Positions 45,419-54,660 of a DNA stretch of 64,000 nt are shown one piece after another; position 1 is the stretch's first letter; each line of letters begins with the position of its first letter. The notes under the pieces are model-generated. The model saw nothing but the letters and a program-made list of their open reading frames with translations. It searched no databases and was not told the DNA's origin. Both the position numbers and the translations under genes were made by a program. The stretch is from Dongia deserti (GTDB taxonomy: Bacteria; Pseudomonadota; Alphaproteobacteria; Dongiales; Dongiaceae): contig NZ_QORW01000014.1 of NCBI RefSeq assembly GCF_003574735.1, positions 62,001 through 126,000 of the forward strand. Reading direction: 5' to 3'.

Positions 45419-46990
45419 TCAGCCGATCGCGTCCGGCACCATCTTGCCTTTGGTGATCTCTTCCTTGCGTTTCGCCACATAGGCATCAAGTGCTTCCTTG
45501 CGGCCTTCTTCCATCGGCGGCGGCTCGTAGCTTTTGAGCAGTTCCTTCCAGATCGCGTTGGCGCGCTCCGTGCCATTGCGTGCGCCGGCATTCTCCCAGC
45601 TCTGATAGTTGCGCCAGTCGGACAGCATCGGCTCGTAGAAGGCGGTGGAGAACCGCTCCAGCGTGTGGCCGACGCCGAAGAAATGGCCGCCTGGTCCGAC
45701 TTCGGCGATCGCGTCGACCCCCATCTCCGCTTCATCGACCGCGATCGGCTTCAGAAACTCGCGCATGTTCTGCAAGAGCTCCGCATCGAGGATCAGCTTT
45801 TCGAACGAGGCGGTGAGGCCGCCTTCCATCCAGCCCGCCGCATGCTCGATGAGATTGACTCCGCCCATGATCGCACCCCACAGCGACATCATCGATTCGT
45901 AGGAGGCCTGGATGTCGACGCAGTTCGATGCCGTCACGTTGCTGGAGCGGTACGGTACGCCGACCCTGCGCGCCAGCTGCCCGCCTGCCAGCGCAGCCTT
46001 CGTGTATTCCGGCGTGCCGAAGGCCGGTGAACCCGATCGCATATCGACATTGGAGGTGAACCCGCCATAGAGCACCGGCGCGTCCGGCGATGCGATCTGC
46101 GACAAGGCCAGCATCGCCAGCGCCTCGGCATGCTGCTGCACGAGCGCGCCGGCCAGCGTCACGGGACTCATCGCGCCCGACAGCGTGAAGGGCGTCATCG
46201 CCACCGGCTGGCCGCTGCGCCCCATCGCCAGCAGCGCCTCGCACATCGGGATATCGAGCCGGAGCGGCGAATTGGAATTGATGATGGTGAGGGTGACGGG
46301 GACAGCTTTCATCTCCGCGCGGCTCAGGCCATAGGCGATACCGGCCATGTTGATCGCATCCTCGACGCGATACTCGCCCAGCGCCCAGCATTGCCAGGTC
46401 TTGTCGGTCAGCGTCAGCGCCGCCTGATAGAAATCGAGATGACGCGTATCCGCCGGCAGGTCCGTCGGCTCGATCGGGCAGCCGCCTTCCTGGTGGATCA
46501 CGTTCAGCTGATGCACCAGCTTCAGGTAATCGCACATGTCGGCGTAATTGCCCGGCCGCTTGCCGCGGTCGCAATCATGGGCGAAGGCCGGCCCGCCCGT
46601 GGCGGCGAAGATGATCTCGCCCGCGCCGCAGCCGATGTCGTAGGCGCGGTTGCGCGCCTGCATCCGGAAGCTGGCCGGTGCCTGGGCGATGCTCTGCTCC
46701 ACCAACATGGGGTCGAAGCGCACGCGCTGCGTCGCTTCGTCCACCTCGGCGCCGGCCACTTTCAGGATTGCGCGCGCGTCGTCCTGCATGACCTCGATGC
46801 CGGTCTCGCGCAGCAATTTCAGGGCAGTGTGATGGATGGTCTCGACCTGATCCGCGCTCAGCACCTCGATCGGCCGATAACGGTTGACCGCCCGCGCAAA
46901 GGGTAGCTGGCGCACTGCGGCCTGGGGCGCGCGGCGCTCCCGGCGACGGGTCGCGGCGGTGGCGGTGCTGGTGGGGGCGACTTCGGTCAT
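45419..46990 (-). CDS. Trimethylamine methyltransferase (MttB) family protein, non-pyrrolysine type
   Basis: A 523-residue protein of the MttB superfamily, TIM-barrel enzymes that move a methyl group from a quaternary or tertiary amine to a corrinoid protein. Segments typical of the family include EVMQDDARAILKVAGAEVD, IFAATGGPAFAHDCDRGKRP, VLYGGFTSNVDMRSGSPAFG and GGHFFGVGHTLERF. There is no in-frame amber codon, so it belongs with the glycine-betaine-type non-Pyl members. No corrinoid partner or ramA-like activator is in the window, so the acceptor is unclear. AAGGAGG lies seven bases before ATG 46990. A perfect palindrome lies just upstream. Confidence 0.88.
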   Translation of the reverse strand: MTEVAPTSTATAATRRRERRAPQAAVRQLPFARAVNRYRPIEVLSADQVETIHHTALKLLRETGIEVMQDDARAILKVAGAEVDEATQRVRFDPMLVEQSIAQAPASFRMQARNRAYDIGCGAGEIIFAATGGPAFAHDCDRGKRPGNYADMCDYLKLVHQLNVIHQEGGCPIEPTDLPADTRHLDFYQAALTLTDKTWQCWALGEYRVEDAINMAGIAYGLSRAEMKAVPVTLTIINSNSPLRLDIPMCEALLAMGRSGQPVAMTPFTLSGAMSPVTLAGALVQQHAEALAMLALSQIASPDAPVLYGGFTSNVDMRSGSPAFGTPEYTKAALAGGQLARRVGVPYRSSNVTASNCVDIQASYESMMSLWGAIMGGVNLIEHAAGWMEGGLTASFEKLILDAELLQNMREFLKPIAVDEAEMGVDAIAEVGPGGHFFGVGHTLERFSTAFYEPMLSDWRNYQSWENAGARNGTERANAIWKELLKSYEPPPMEEGRKEALDAYVAKRKEEITKGKMVPDAIG

Positions 46991-47025
46991 GCGGCGCCTC
47001 CTTGGGCCTCGCGGATCGGGCCGTT

Positions 47026-47041
47026 AAGCTGTATACAGCTT
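47026..47041. promoter_or_regulatory. Perfect 16-base palindrome AAGCTGTATACAGCTT upstream of the MttB-family gene
   Basis: The sequence equals its own reverse complement over all 16 bases. Its core CTGTATACAG resembles FadR-subfamily GntR operators (GT-n-AC with TGTATACA core). It lies 36-51 bases upstream of the ATG at 46990, where an operator overlapping a promoter would be expected. No GntR gene occurs in the window, so the regulator must be elsewhere. Confidence 0.7.
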
Positions 47042-47052
47042 CCGCAACCGTG

Positions 47053-47904
47053 TCAATTCATTGAGATTTCCTGCCCAACCGGAAACAGCTGGCTGATTAG
47101 CTCCGCCCGGAGATATGGCGCAAAGGCCTTGGCCGACACCACGATTCCGATCGTGGTGCCGCTCTTCGGCGCATCGGCGAAGCCCACGATCAGGCCGATC
47201 AGCTTGGGCTGGCCGCCGGAGACCAGGACCACCGGCCCCCCGCTGTCGCCCAGGCGGATGATGCAGTTGGTGGCGAAGAACAACTCGCCCTCAGTGACGC
47301 CATTGGGATCCGGCGGCAACGGGCCGCAGCCATTGTGGGCACGCAGCGTATCCTTCGCGCCCTGGCCATAGCCGGCGGAATAGAAGTACGCGCCACGGGC
47401 GATCTCGGCACGGACCATGGCCGTCGACAGCGGCGCCAGGGGTAGCGGCCGGACATGCGTCATCGGCGGCGTGATGCGCACCAGTGCCCAATCGGTCTGG
47501 GCCTGATCCGCCTTGATGCTGCCGGGCGCGACGCTGCCGCCCTCGGCGACGATGGCCGCACCCTTGGCCCGCATGGCGGGCGACGCGCTGGAGGTGAAGA
47601 CCAGCTGGCCGGGCGCGGCGAATCGGCCCTTCGGCCGCAAACAGTGGGACGTGGTCGCGATCATGTCTGGCCGCACCAGGACGGCCGTGCAAACTTCGGG
47701 CGATCCGGTCACATCGAGGCTCCCGATCGCTCCCTGCCAGGATACCGGTGCGGGCGGGGGAGCCTCCGGCGGGCGGACGGCGCAGGCGCCCAGCCAGGCA
47801 CAGCCGATGGCGAGGACCAAAAGTCGCAGCGTTGCGCGACAGGATGGCCGAAGCCTCGCGATCGCGGCTAAGCTTGGCTCACTAGGTTCTTCGGAGTTCG
47901 ACAT
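47053..47904 (-). CDS. Trypsin-like serine protease, putative lipoprotein (1)
   Basis: A 283-residue chymotrypsin-fold protein. A hydrophobic export segment ends in the lipobox WLGAC, so Cys41 is the likely lipidated residue, and a Pro-rich linker follows. The catalytic triad is complete: TTSHC (His87), QTDWAL (Asp138) and GDSGGP (Ser221). A disulfide-type Cys pair flanks the active site. The export segment is preceded by a ~20-residue N-tail, so the true start may be internal. Similar in size and layout to the protease at 48425-49216. It is divergent from the copper chaperone with a two-base gap. Confidence 0.85.
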   Translation of the reverse strand: MSNSEEPSEPSLAAIARLRPSCRATLRLLVLAIGCAWLGACAVRPPEAPPPAPVSWQGAIGSLDVTGSPEVCTAVLVRPDMIATTSHCLRPKGRFAAPGQLVFTSSASPAMRAKGAAIVAEGGSVAPGSIKADQAQTDWALVRITPPMTHVRPLPLAPLSTAMVRAEIARGAYFYSAGYGQGAKDTLRAHNGCGPLPPDPNGVTEGELFFATNCIIRLGDSGGPVVLVSGGQPKLIGLIVGFADAPKSGTTIGIVVSAKAFAPYLRAELISQLFPVGQEISMN

Positions 47905-47906
47905 CC

Positions 47907-48386
47907 ATGTTCCCCGTCACGCGACGTTCAGCCCTGCTCGGCAGCCTCGCGCTCGCTGCCTGCCTTTGTCCCGCGGTCGCGTCGGCCCATGACGTCACTG
48001 CGGGCGCTCTCACCATCCAGCATCCCTGGTCGCGCGCGACGGCCGGCAGCGCCAAGACCGGCGCGCTCTATGTAACCGTCACCAACAATGGCACACAACC
48101 CGACCGTCTGCTCGGCGTTTCCACCGACGTCGCAGAGCATTGCGAGCTTCACACGTCGGAGGCCAGCGGCGACGTGATGATCATGCGCATGGTCGAGCAT
48201 CTCGAAATACCCGCCGGCGGCAGCGTCAGCCTCGCGCCCAAGGGCACCCATGTCATGCTGATGGGCCTGAAAGCGCCGCTGCAGAAAGGCACGACGTTCG
48301 CCGCGACCCTGCGCTTCGAGAAGGCGGGGGAGGTCGCGATCGACGTGGCGGTGCAGGGCATTGCCGATTTGCAGCCGATGGATTGA
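47907..48386 (+). CDS. Copper chaperone PCu(A)C
   Basis: A 159-residue secreted protein. A signal peptide with an Arg pair (TRRSALLGSLALAACL) is cut near ASA at residue 27. The Cu(I) site matches the family formula H(x10)M(x21)HxM exactly: His82, Met93, His115, Met117. It delivers copper to the CuA or CuB centre of cytochrome oxidase together with Sco-type proteins. The heme A synthase gene at 13003 belongs to the same assembly process but is far away. Start codons of this gene and the first protease face each other across two bases, so their promoters must overlap the other gene's coding sequence. Confidence 0.92.
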   Translation: MFPVTRRSALLGSLALAACLCPAVASAHDVTAGALTIQHPWSRATAGSAKTGALYVTVTNNGTQPDRLLGVSTDVAEHCELHTSEASGDVMIMRMVEHLEIPAGGSVSLAPKGTHVMLMGLKAPLQKGTTFAATLRFEKAGEVAIDVAVQGIADLQPMD

Positions 48387-48424
48387 TATTTGCTCCGTGG
48401 CTGCGCCGGTCACCGATGCGGCTG

Positions 48425-49216
48425 TCACTGGAGCTTCTGGGCAAAGGCTCTGGCGCCGACCGCCAGGCTGACCGATCCCGGCGGTTCCGGGCGCCGCCAG
48501 AAGCCTGACACGACGGCGATCAGCCGGCGCTTCTCCGCTTTGTCGGTCAGCAGGATCGGCCCGCCGCTATCGCCCTTGATCACCGGGCAGGTGGTGATGA
48601 CCAGCTCGTCGTTGGTCCCTTCCGTCAATTCGCGCCAGTCCGGGATAAGGGTGCAGCCCTCGCTGCGGTGCAGCCGCCGGCTGATGGTGATGCCATAGGT
48701 GCCGTAGCCGAGGTTGGACAGCACGTCGCCGTTCTGGATCCGCCGTTCGATCTCCGCCAGGCCGATCGCCTCGACCGGGATCGGCGGCACGTCGATGACG
48801 GGCCGGGTCAACCGCAGGATCGCCCAATCGACTTCGGTCGGCGAGGATTCCGGGTTTTCCGGGTCCATCTTTTCGACGCCGAGTCCGACGATCTCCAGCA
48901 CCCGCACCGTTGGCAGGCGCTGCGCGCCTACGTTCGGCGTGAATGTGAGCTCAGCCGGCGACAGCTTCCGCCCTTTCGGGAACAGGCAATGCGCCGCGGT
49001 GACGATGACGTCCGGCTCCACCAGGGTCGCCGTGCAGGAGGTGGAATCGCCCTCCGCATCCAGCCTGCCGATGGCGGCCGTCCAGGGAATCGGGCCGCTC
49101 GGCTCCGGCGGCCGCCTGGCCGGCGTCTCACAGGCCGTCAAGAGGACGGTAATGGCAATAAACCCGGCAAAAGCCGCGGAAAAAGGGATCGGAAAGCCTG
49201 ACCCGGACTTGAACAT
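48425..49216 (-). CDS. Trypsin-like serine protease, putative lipoprotein (2)
   Basis: A 263-residue chymotrypsin-fold protein. The export segment ends in the lipobox LLTAC (Cys29). The triad is TAAHC (His76), VDWAIL (Asp130) and GDSGGP (Ser217). It aligns by eye with protease 1: both have PWxxAIGxLD, a Cys-Thr-A-x-LV-x-PD-x-I segment, an HCL...PKGR stretch and the same triad spacing. They therefore look like paralogues. ATG 49216 has no good ribosome site; GTG 49222 two codons upstream is an alternative. The open frame upstream of this is noncoding shadow of pyrF. Confidence 0.85.
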   Translation of the reverse strand: MFKSGSGFPIPFSAAFAGFIAITVLLTACETPARRPPEPSGPIPWTAAIGRLDAEGDSTSCTATLVEPDVIVTAAHCLFPKGRKLSPAELTFTPNVGAQRLPTVRVLEIVGLGVEKMDPENPESSPTEVDWAILRLTRPVIDVPPIPVEAIGLAEIERRIQNGDVLSNLGYGTYGITISRRLHRSEGCTLIPDWRELTEGTNDELVITTCPVIKGDSGGPILLTDKAEKRRLIAVVSGFWRRPEPPGSVSLAVGARAFAQKLQ

Positions 49217-49359
49217 TGGCACGTGACGGTGATCTCCCCACCGGATAGTGGGCAGGTCTGCTGTCCTTCTGTCAAGCGTCCACCCGTGACGCGGCCGCAA
49301 TCGACAGGGCGGGCAAAGCCGGCTAGACAGGCGCCAACTACGCAAGGCGATTCTCGCAA

Positions 49360-49383
49360 TCCCTTCCCCAGCTTTGGGAGGGA
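49360..49383. repeat. Short hairpin repeat, family C, copy 2
   Basis: TCCCTTCC (49360-49367) pairs with GGGAGGGA (49376-49383), one G-T pair, loop CCAGCTTT. It lies in the pyrF leader, about 62 bases before the start codon. It is similar to 6483-6506 and to the element within addB. Confidence 0.55.
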
Positions 49384-49444
49384 AACCGAGCCACCTTCGC
49401 CAAGCGATTTGGCTCGCGAAACGACAAGATAAGGACTCAGGCGC

Positions 49445-50161
49445 ATGGCGCGCGGCATTCTGGTTGCGCTCGACACGACGGAGGTGGCGGTGGCCGCGGG
49501 CTGGGCGCGCGCGACCAGGGACTCGGTCGCCGGCGTCAAGCTCGGCCTGGAGTTCTTCAATGCCCGCGGACCGGCGGGAGTAGCGGAGGTCGCAGCCCTC
49601 GGCGCGCCCCTGTTCCTTGATCTCAAGTTCCACGACATTCCGAACACGGTGGCGGGTGCCGTGCGGGCGGTGGCCCCGCTGAGGCCGATGATCCTCAACC
49701 TGCATGCCTCGGGCGGCGCCGCGATGATGAAGGCCGCGCGCGATGCTGCGCGCGACGCCGCGGCCAGGCTCGGTAGCACGCCGCCGAAGCTGATCGGCGT
49801 AACGGTCCTCACCAGCCTCAGCGACGAGGATCTGGCTCAGGTGGGCCAGCACGCAAGCGCATCGGATCAGGTGCGCCGCCTGGCGGCGCTGACCAAGGAA
49901 TGCGGCCTCGATGGCGTGGTGTGCTCGCCCCACGAGATCGCCGTGCTGCGCCGCGACCTCGGCCCGGATTTCCTCCTCGTGACACCGGGCGTGCGCCCGG
50001 CCTGGGCGGCGGCCGGCGATCAGAAGCGCGTGATGGAGCCGCGCCAAGCGATGGAAGCCGGCGCGGACTACCTCGTCGTCGGACGGCCGATTACGGGTGC
50101 GGCCGATCCCGCCGAGGCTGCGCGCCGCATCCAGGCGGAGATCGCGGGAGTTGCCGCCTGA
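49445..50161 (+). CDS. pyrF: Orotidine 5'-phosphate decarboxylase
   Basis: A 238-residue TIM-barrel enzyme making UMP from OMP, the last step of pyrimidine synthesis. The catalytic motif FLDLKFHDIPNTV contains the Asp-Lys-Asp set (Asp59, Lys61, Asp64). VTVLTSLSD and TPGVRPAWAAAGDQKRVMEP form the phosphate and pyrimidine loops, and the end is DYLVVGRPITGAADP. Its TGA shares the A with the ATG of the membrane protein gene downstream (TGATG), so those are coupled. It begins the long housekeeping block of the window. Confidence 0.97.
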   Translation: MARGILVALDTTEVAVAAGWARATRDSVAGVKLGLEFFNARGPAGVAEVAALGAPLFLDLKFHDIPNTVAGAVRAVAPLRPMILNLHASGGAAMMKAARDAARDAAARLGSTPPKLIGVTVLTSLSDEDLAQVGQHASASDQVRRLAALTKECGLDGVVCSPHEIAVLRRDLGPDFLLVTPGVRPAWAAAGDQKRVMEPRQAMEAGADYLVVGRPITGAADPAEAARRIQAEIAGVAA

Positions 50162-50943
50162 TGCCGGCATTGCGACCGCAACCTATTCCGGTCTTGCTGC
50201 TGGTCAAGTCCGCCTTCCAGGTCCTCTGGCAGCAGCGGGACGATGGGTTGCGCCTCGGCTTCGTTCCGACCCTGATCTGCTTCGCGGCGGTGGCCTATGG
50301 CCAGGGCGCAGCGCACAGAGCCATGCAGTACATGCAGGCCGGGACGCCGGAGCGGGTCTCGTCGGGCGACCTCTTCACGATGATCCTGTCGGTGCTGATT
50401 GCGATGGCCGCGTTGGGTGTGCTGGTGGCGAACTGGCTGCGCTTCACGCTGCTAGGCCCGATGGCGGCCATCGGCCTGGGGCTCAGTATCGGCCGGGGCC
50501 ATGTCGGGTTTGTGGTCACCTGCATTGTCCTGATGTTCGTGGCCAGTATCGCGTTCGCGGTCATCTGCATGCCGTTGCTGTTCCTTCCCCCCTTCCTGAA
50601 GGGCATCGGCATCGCGGTCGCGTTCATTGCCGTCCTGGTAGCCATGGCGCGCTTGCTGCCCTTCGCGGTCGCGCAGGCGATCGGTCAGCCTTTGACGCTG
50701 CAGCAGTCCTGGAACGCGTCCCGTGGCAATGGCGTGCCGCTGACCAGCGCGCTGATCCTGGTGTGGCTGCCATTGTGGTTGCTCGGCGGCATCGTCACCA
50801 ATGTGCTGTTCGCTGTTGGATTCGGCCAAATCGCACCGCTCGCCATGGTGTTCATCGCGGCGGTGTTCCAGAGTGCGACCTCCATCCTGCAGGCGATCGT
50901 GCTCGCCAATGCGTTCCGGCAGATGGTCGGCGTGCAGGTCTGA
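50161..50943 (+). CDS. Hypothetical inner-membrane protein between pyrF and trpF
   Basis: A 260-residue protein with about six membrane spans, grouped as one near residues 35-50, a cluster at 70-160 and two at 195-250. The N-terminus (PVLLLVKSAFQVLWQQRDD) looks amphipathic, as in families annotated with a DUF4013- or glycerophosphodiesterase-membrane-like domain, but I cannot place it. It is translationally coupled to pyrF and lies five bases before trpF. That makes it part of the pyrimidine/tryptophan transcript without an obvious role there. Confidence 0.75.
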   Translation: MPALRPQPIPVLLLVKSAFQVLWQQRDDGLRLGFVPTLICFAAVAYGQGAAHRAMQYMQAGTPERVSSGDLFTMILSVLIAMAALGVLVANWLRFTLLGPMAAIGLGLSIGRGHVGFVVTCIVLMFVASIAFAVICMPLLFLPPFLKGIGIAVAFIAVLVAMARLLPFAVAQAIGQPLTLQQSWNASRGNGVPLTSALILVWLPLWLLGGIVTNVLFAVGFGQIAPLAMVFIAAVFQSATSILQAIVLANAFRQMVGVQV

Positions 50944-50947
50944 TGTC

Positions 50948-51595
50948 ATGACAGTCAGTGCCAAGATCTGTGGGTTGAAGACGCCGAAGACAGTCGCCGC
51001 CGCGGTCGCCGGTGGTGCCTCGCTAGTCGGCTTCAATTTCTATGCAAAGAGCCCGCGCAGCGTCGATCCGGCGACAGTGAAGCGACTCGCGGCCGACGTG
51101 CCGACCACCGTGCGCACAGTCGGCGTCATCGTCGATGAAAACGACGCGCGCATCGCGGAAATTCTCGGCGCCTGCGAGCTCGACCTGCTGCAGCTCCACG
51201 GCCACGAGACGCCCGAGCGTGTGGCGCAGATCCGTGCGCGCTTCGGCAAGCAGGTGATCAAGGCCATCCCGGTCAGCGATGCCGCCGACCTCGAGCGCGC
51301 CGCCGCTTACGAAGACGTCGCCGATTACCTGATGTTCGACGCCAAGCCCCCCAAGTCGATGGCGAACGCCTTGCCCGGCGGCAATGCGCTCAGCTTCGAC
51401 TGGACCCTGCTCGCCGGCCGGCGCCTGCAGCGGCCCTGGCTCCTGGCGGGTGGCCTCACCCCCGACAATCTCATCGAGGCGGTGCGCATTTCCGGCGCTC
51501 CGATGGTGGATGTCTCGTCCGGGGTGGAGGATCGGCCGGGCGAGAAGAACATCAGCAAAATCAAGGCGTTCCTGGACGCAAGCCGGCGCATCTAG
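50948..51595 (+). CDS. trpF: Phosphoribosylanthranilate isomerase
   Basis: A 215-residue TIM barrel converting phosphoribosylanthranilate to its deoxyribulose form in tryptophan synthesis. It starts VSAKICGLKTPKTV, with the catalytic Cys in KICGL. LVGFNFYAKSPRSV, GVIVDEN, LDLLQLHGHETPE and LAGGLTPDNL follow, with the catalytic Asp in VDVSSGVED. All elements are in family order and length is normal. It precedes trpB by 66 bases. Confidence 0.97.
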   Translation: MTVSAKICGLKTPKTVAAAVAGGASLVGFNFYAKSPRSVDPATVKRLAADVPTTVRTVGVIVDENDARIAEILGACELDLLQLHGHETPERVAQIRARFGKQVIKAIPVSDAADLERAAAYEDVADYLMFDAKPPKSMANALPGGNALSFDWTLLAGRRLQRPWLLAGGLTPDNLIEAVRISGAPMVDVSSGVEDRPGEKNISKIKAFLDASRRI

Positions 51596-51661
51596 GTCGT
51601 TTCCGGCCTTTGACCTTTCCCTGAGCCTATGGTTGATTGCAGCCCGCAATCGAACCCCAGG

Positions 51662-52897
51662 ATGATCGCTTTGACCGCCTCAGCTCCCGCTCCGCGCAAT
51701 ACCTATCGCAACGGCCCCGACGAGTTCGGGCGCTTCGGCATGTTCGGCGGACGCTTTGTCGCCGAGACTTTGATGCCGCTCATCCTGGAGGTGGAGAAGG
51801 CCTACAAGGCCGCCAAGGCCGACCCGAAGTTCGCGGAGGAGATGGAGTATTACCGCAAGCATTATATCGGCCGGCCCAGCCCGCTTTATTTCGCGCCGCG
51901 CCTGACCGAGCATTTCGGCGGCGCCAAGATCTATTTGAAGCGTGACGAGCTCAACCACACCGGCTCGCACAAGATCAACAACTGCATGGGCCAGATCCTG
52001 CTCGCCAAGCGCATGGGCAAGACCCGCATCATCGCGGAAACCGGCGCCGGCCAGCATGGCGTCGCGACCGCCACGGTCTGCGCGCTCTTCAATCTGCCGT
52101 GCACCGTCTATATGGGCGAGACCGATATCGCGCGCCAGCAGCCCAATGTCTTCCGCATGAAGTTGCTCGGCGCCGAGGTCGTGCCGGTGAAGTCCGGCAC
52201 CCGCACGCTGAAAGACGCAATGAACGAGGCGCTGCGCGACTGGGTCACGAATGTCGAGAGCACGTTCTACATCATCGGCACCGTTGCCGGCCCGCACCCC
52301 TATCCGACTTTGGTGCGCGACTTCCAATCCATCATCGGCGAGGAAGTGCGCTGGCAGATGGCGGAGGCCGAGGGTCGCTTGCCGGACACGCTGGTTGCCT
52401 GCATCGGCGGCGGCTCCAACGCCATGGGACTGTTCCACCCGTTCCTCGATGACCAGAGCGTCGAGGTCTACGGCGTCGAGGCCGGCGGCGACGGGGTCGA
52501 GACGGGGCGCCATGCGGCCTCGCTCACCGGCGGACGGCCGGGCGTGCTGCACGGCAACCGTACCTATCTGCTGCAGAACGAGGATGGCCAGATCAACGAC
52601 GCGCATTCGATCTCGGCCGGCCTCGACTATCCCGGCATCGGCCCGGAGCATGCCTGGCTGCACGACATGAAGCGCGTGAAATACGTCTCCGCCACCGACA
52701 AGGAGGCGCTGGAGGCTTTCCAGCTGCTCTCGAAATTGGAGGGCATCATTCCCGCGCTCGAGCCCTCCCATGCGCTGGCCTACGTCTCCAAGATCGCGCC
52801 CACGCTGCCCAAGGATCATCTGATCGTGATGAATCTGTGCGGCCGTGGGGACAAGGATATCTTCGCTGTCGCCCAGCATCTCGGGGTGAAGCTGTGA
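51662..52897 (+). CDS. trpB: Tryptophan synthase beta subunit
   Basis: A 411-residue PLP enzyme joining indole and serine to tryptophan. It has [18 protein letters not shown], the Schiff-base Lys in [27 protein letters not shown], the phosphate loop [10 protein letters not shown], and NLCGRGDKD near the end. ATG 51662 gives the standard length; an in-frame ATG at 51629 would add 11 residues that do not resemble the family. The last bases overlap the possible GTG start of trpA. Confidence 0.97.
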   Translation: MIALTASAPAPRNTYRNGPDEFGRFGMFGGRFVAETLMPLILEVEKAYKAAKADPKFAEEMEYYRKHYIGRPSPLYFAPRLTEHFGGAKIYLKRDELNHTGSHKINNCMGQILLAKRMGKTRIIAETGAGQHGVATATVCALFNLPCTVYMGETDIARQQPNVFRMKLLGAEVVPVKSGTRTLKDAMNEALRDWVTNVESTFYIIGTVAGPHPYPTLVRDFQSIIGEEVRWQMAEAEGRLPDTLVACIGGGSNAMGLFHPFLDDQSVEVYGVEAGGDGVETGRHAASLTGGRPGVLHGNRTYLLQNEDGQINDAHSISAGLDYPGIGPEHAWLHDMKRVKYVSATDKEALEAFQLLSKLEGIIPALEPSHALAYVSKIAPTLPKDHLIVMNLCGRGDKDIFAVAQHLGVKL

Positions 52898-52911
52898 GCG
52901 CGGACGGACCG

Positions 52912-53742
52912 ATGACCACGACCCGCATTGAGCGCCGCTTCGCCGCGCTCAAGAGTGCCAGCCGCGGCGGCCTCGTCACTTTCATCACCGCCGGCGACCC
53001 CAACTACGAGCTGTCGCTTGATCTGCTGCGGCGGCTGCCGGAAGCGGGCGCCGACGTGATCGAGCTCGGCATGCCGTTCACCGATCCGATGGCGGACGGC
53101 CCCGCGATCCAGGCGTCATCGCTACGCGCCTTGCGCAACGGCATGACCCTGAAGAAGACGCTGCAGCTTGTGACGGAGTTCCGCAAGGGTGACACCGAAA
53201 CGCCCATCATCCTCATGGGCTATTACAACCCGATCTATTCCTACGGCGTGCCTGCGTTTTTGAAAGATGCGAAAGCCGCCGGCGTCGACGGCCTGATCGT
53301 GGTCGACCTCCCGCCGGAAGAGGATGAAGAGCTCTGCATCCCGGCGCTCAGGGCCGGCCTCAATTTCATCCGCCTCGCGACGCCGACGACCGACGACAAA
53401 CGCCTGCCGACGGTGCTGCGCAACACGTCGGGCTTTGTTTACTACGTCTCGATCGCCGGCATCACCGGCACGCGGTCGGCCGCGAACGCGGATGTCTCCG
53501 CCGCTGTCGGGCGGCTGAAGCGCCACACCGATCTGCCGGTCGCGGTCGGCTTCGGCATCAAGACCGCCGACCAGGCCGCCGCGATCGCCAAGGTCGCCGA
53601 TGCCGCCGTTGTCGGCTCTGCCTTGGTGAGCCGCATCGGCGCCCATGTCGATGAGAGGGGCACGGCTTCGCCGAAGGCAGTCGAGGACACGTTGGCCCTG
53701 GTGCGCGAGCTCGCCGCCGGCGTCCGCCGAGCACGACAATAG
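52912..53742 (+). CDS. trpA: Tryptophan synthase alpha subunit
   Basis: A 276-residue TIM barrel releasing indole from indole-3-glycerol phosphate and channelling it to TrpB. It has [14 protein letters not shown], the catalytic Glu in [18 protein letters not shown] (Glu), and the catalytic Asp in [27 protein letters not shown] is the phosphate loop. I chose ATG 52912 (TTTRIERRF), the common alphaproteobacterial N-terminus. GTG 52894, which overlaps the trpB stop as GTGA, would add six residues and is a real alternative. Confidence 0.96.
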   Translation: MTTTRIERRFAALKSASRGGLVTFITAGDPNYELSLDLLRRLPEAGADVIELGMPFTDPMADGPAIQASSLRALRNGMTLKKTLQLVTEFRKGDTETPIILMGYYNPIYSYGVPAFLKDAKAAGVDGLIVVDLPPEEDEELCIPALRAGLNFIRLATPTTDDKRLPTVLRNTSGFVYYVSIAGITGTRSAANADVSAAVGRLKRHTDLPVAVGFGIKTADQAAAIAKVADAAVVGSALVSRIGAHVDERGTASPKAVEDTLALVRELAAGVRRARQ

Positions 53743-53764
53743 GAATTGGAAAGGGAGTTCGTCC

Positions 53765-54631
53765 ATGAGCTGGCTGACCAATTTCGTCCGACCCAAGATC
53801 CGCGCCCTGGTGCGCAAGACCGACGTTCCGGAAAACCTATGGGACAAGTGCCCCGGCTGTGGTCAGATGATCTTCCACCGTGACCTCGAGGCCAACTTGA
53901 GGGTCTGTCCGCAATGCGGCGCTCACATGCGCATCGCCGTGAAAAAGCGCCTGGAGCTGCTGTTCGACAACGGCACCTATGAGCGCGCGGAACTGCCGAA
54001 GGTCGAGTTTGACCCGCTGAAGTTCCGCGACCGCAAGCGCTATTCCGATCGGCTGAAGGAAGCGCAGAGCAAGACCGAAGAGCAGGACGCCATCATCGTG
54101 GCGCACGGCCTGATCGGCGGATTGAAGGCGGTCGTCGCCGCGTTCAACTTCGATTTCATGGGCGGCTCGATGGGCGCCGCGGTGGGCGAGGGGCTGGTCG
54201 CCGCGTCCGACCTCGCGGTGAAGGAGCGCGCGGCCCTGATCGCGATTCCCGCCTCCGGTGGCGCCCGCATGCAGGAGGGCATCCTGTCGCTCATGCAAAT
54301 GCCGCGCACCGTGATTGCCGTCGATCGCGTGAAGGAAGCCGGCCTGCCCTTCATCGTGCTCTTGACCGACCCCACCACGGGCGGCGTCAGTGCGTCGTTC
54401 GCCATGCTCGGCGACATCCACGTCTCGGAGCCCGGCGCCCAGATCGGCTTCGCCGGCGCCCGCGTGATCGAGGAAACCATCCGCGAGAAGCTGCCCGAAG
54501 GCTTCCAGCGCGCCGAATATCTGCTCGACCATGGCATCGTCGACCTGGTCGTCGCCCGCAAGGACTTGCCGACGGAGCTGGCGAAGATCATCGGCCTCCT
54601 GACGAAGCAGCCGAAACAAGAGGCGGCGTAG
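53765..54631 (+). CDS. accD: Acetyl-CoA carboxylase carboxyltransferase beta subunit
   Basis: A 288-residue subunit of the enzyme making malonyl-CoA. The N-terminal four-Cys zinc ribbon is CPGC...CPQC (Cys29, 32, 48, 51), a carboxyl-transfer hallmark. The crotonase fold has FDFMGGSMGAAVGEGLV, PASGGARMQEG and GFAGARVIEETIREKLP. AAAGGGAG-type ribosome site (AAAGGGAG) is nine to ten bases before ATG 53765. It sits in the conserved trpFBA-accD-folC order. Confidence 0.97.
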   Translation: MSWLTNFVRPKIRALVRKTDVPENLWDKCPGCGQMIFHRDLEANLRVCPQCGAHMRIAVKKRLELLFDNGTYERAELPKVEFDPLKFRDRKRYSDRLKEAQSKTEEQDAIIVAHGLIGGLKAVVAAFNFDFMGGSMGAAVGEGLVAASDLAVKERAALIAIPASGGARMQEGILSLMQMPRTVIAVDRVKEAGLPFIVLLTDPTTGGVSASFAMLGDIHVSEPGAQIGFAGARVIEETIREKLPEGFQRAEYLLDHGIVDLVVARKDLPTELAKIIGLLTKQPKQEAA

Positions 54632-54660
54632 AGAGTTACACCTTTGCCGTACTTTTCTTC

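Noticed and set aside
45419-46990. Pyrrolysine-type trimethylamine methyltransferase
   Set aside because: There is no in-frame amber codon in the 523-codon frame and no Mtt corrinoid partner, so it is a non-Pyl member.
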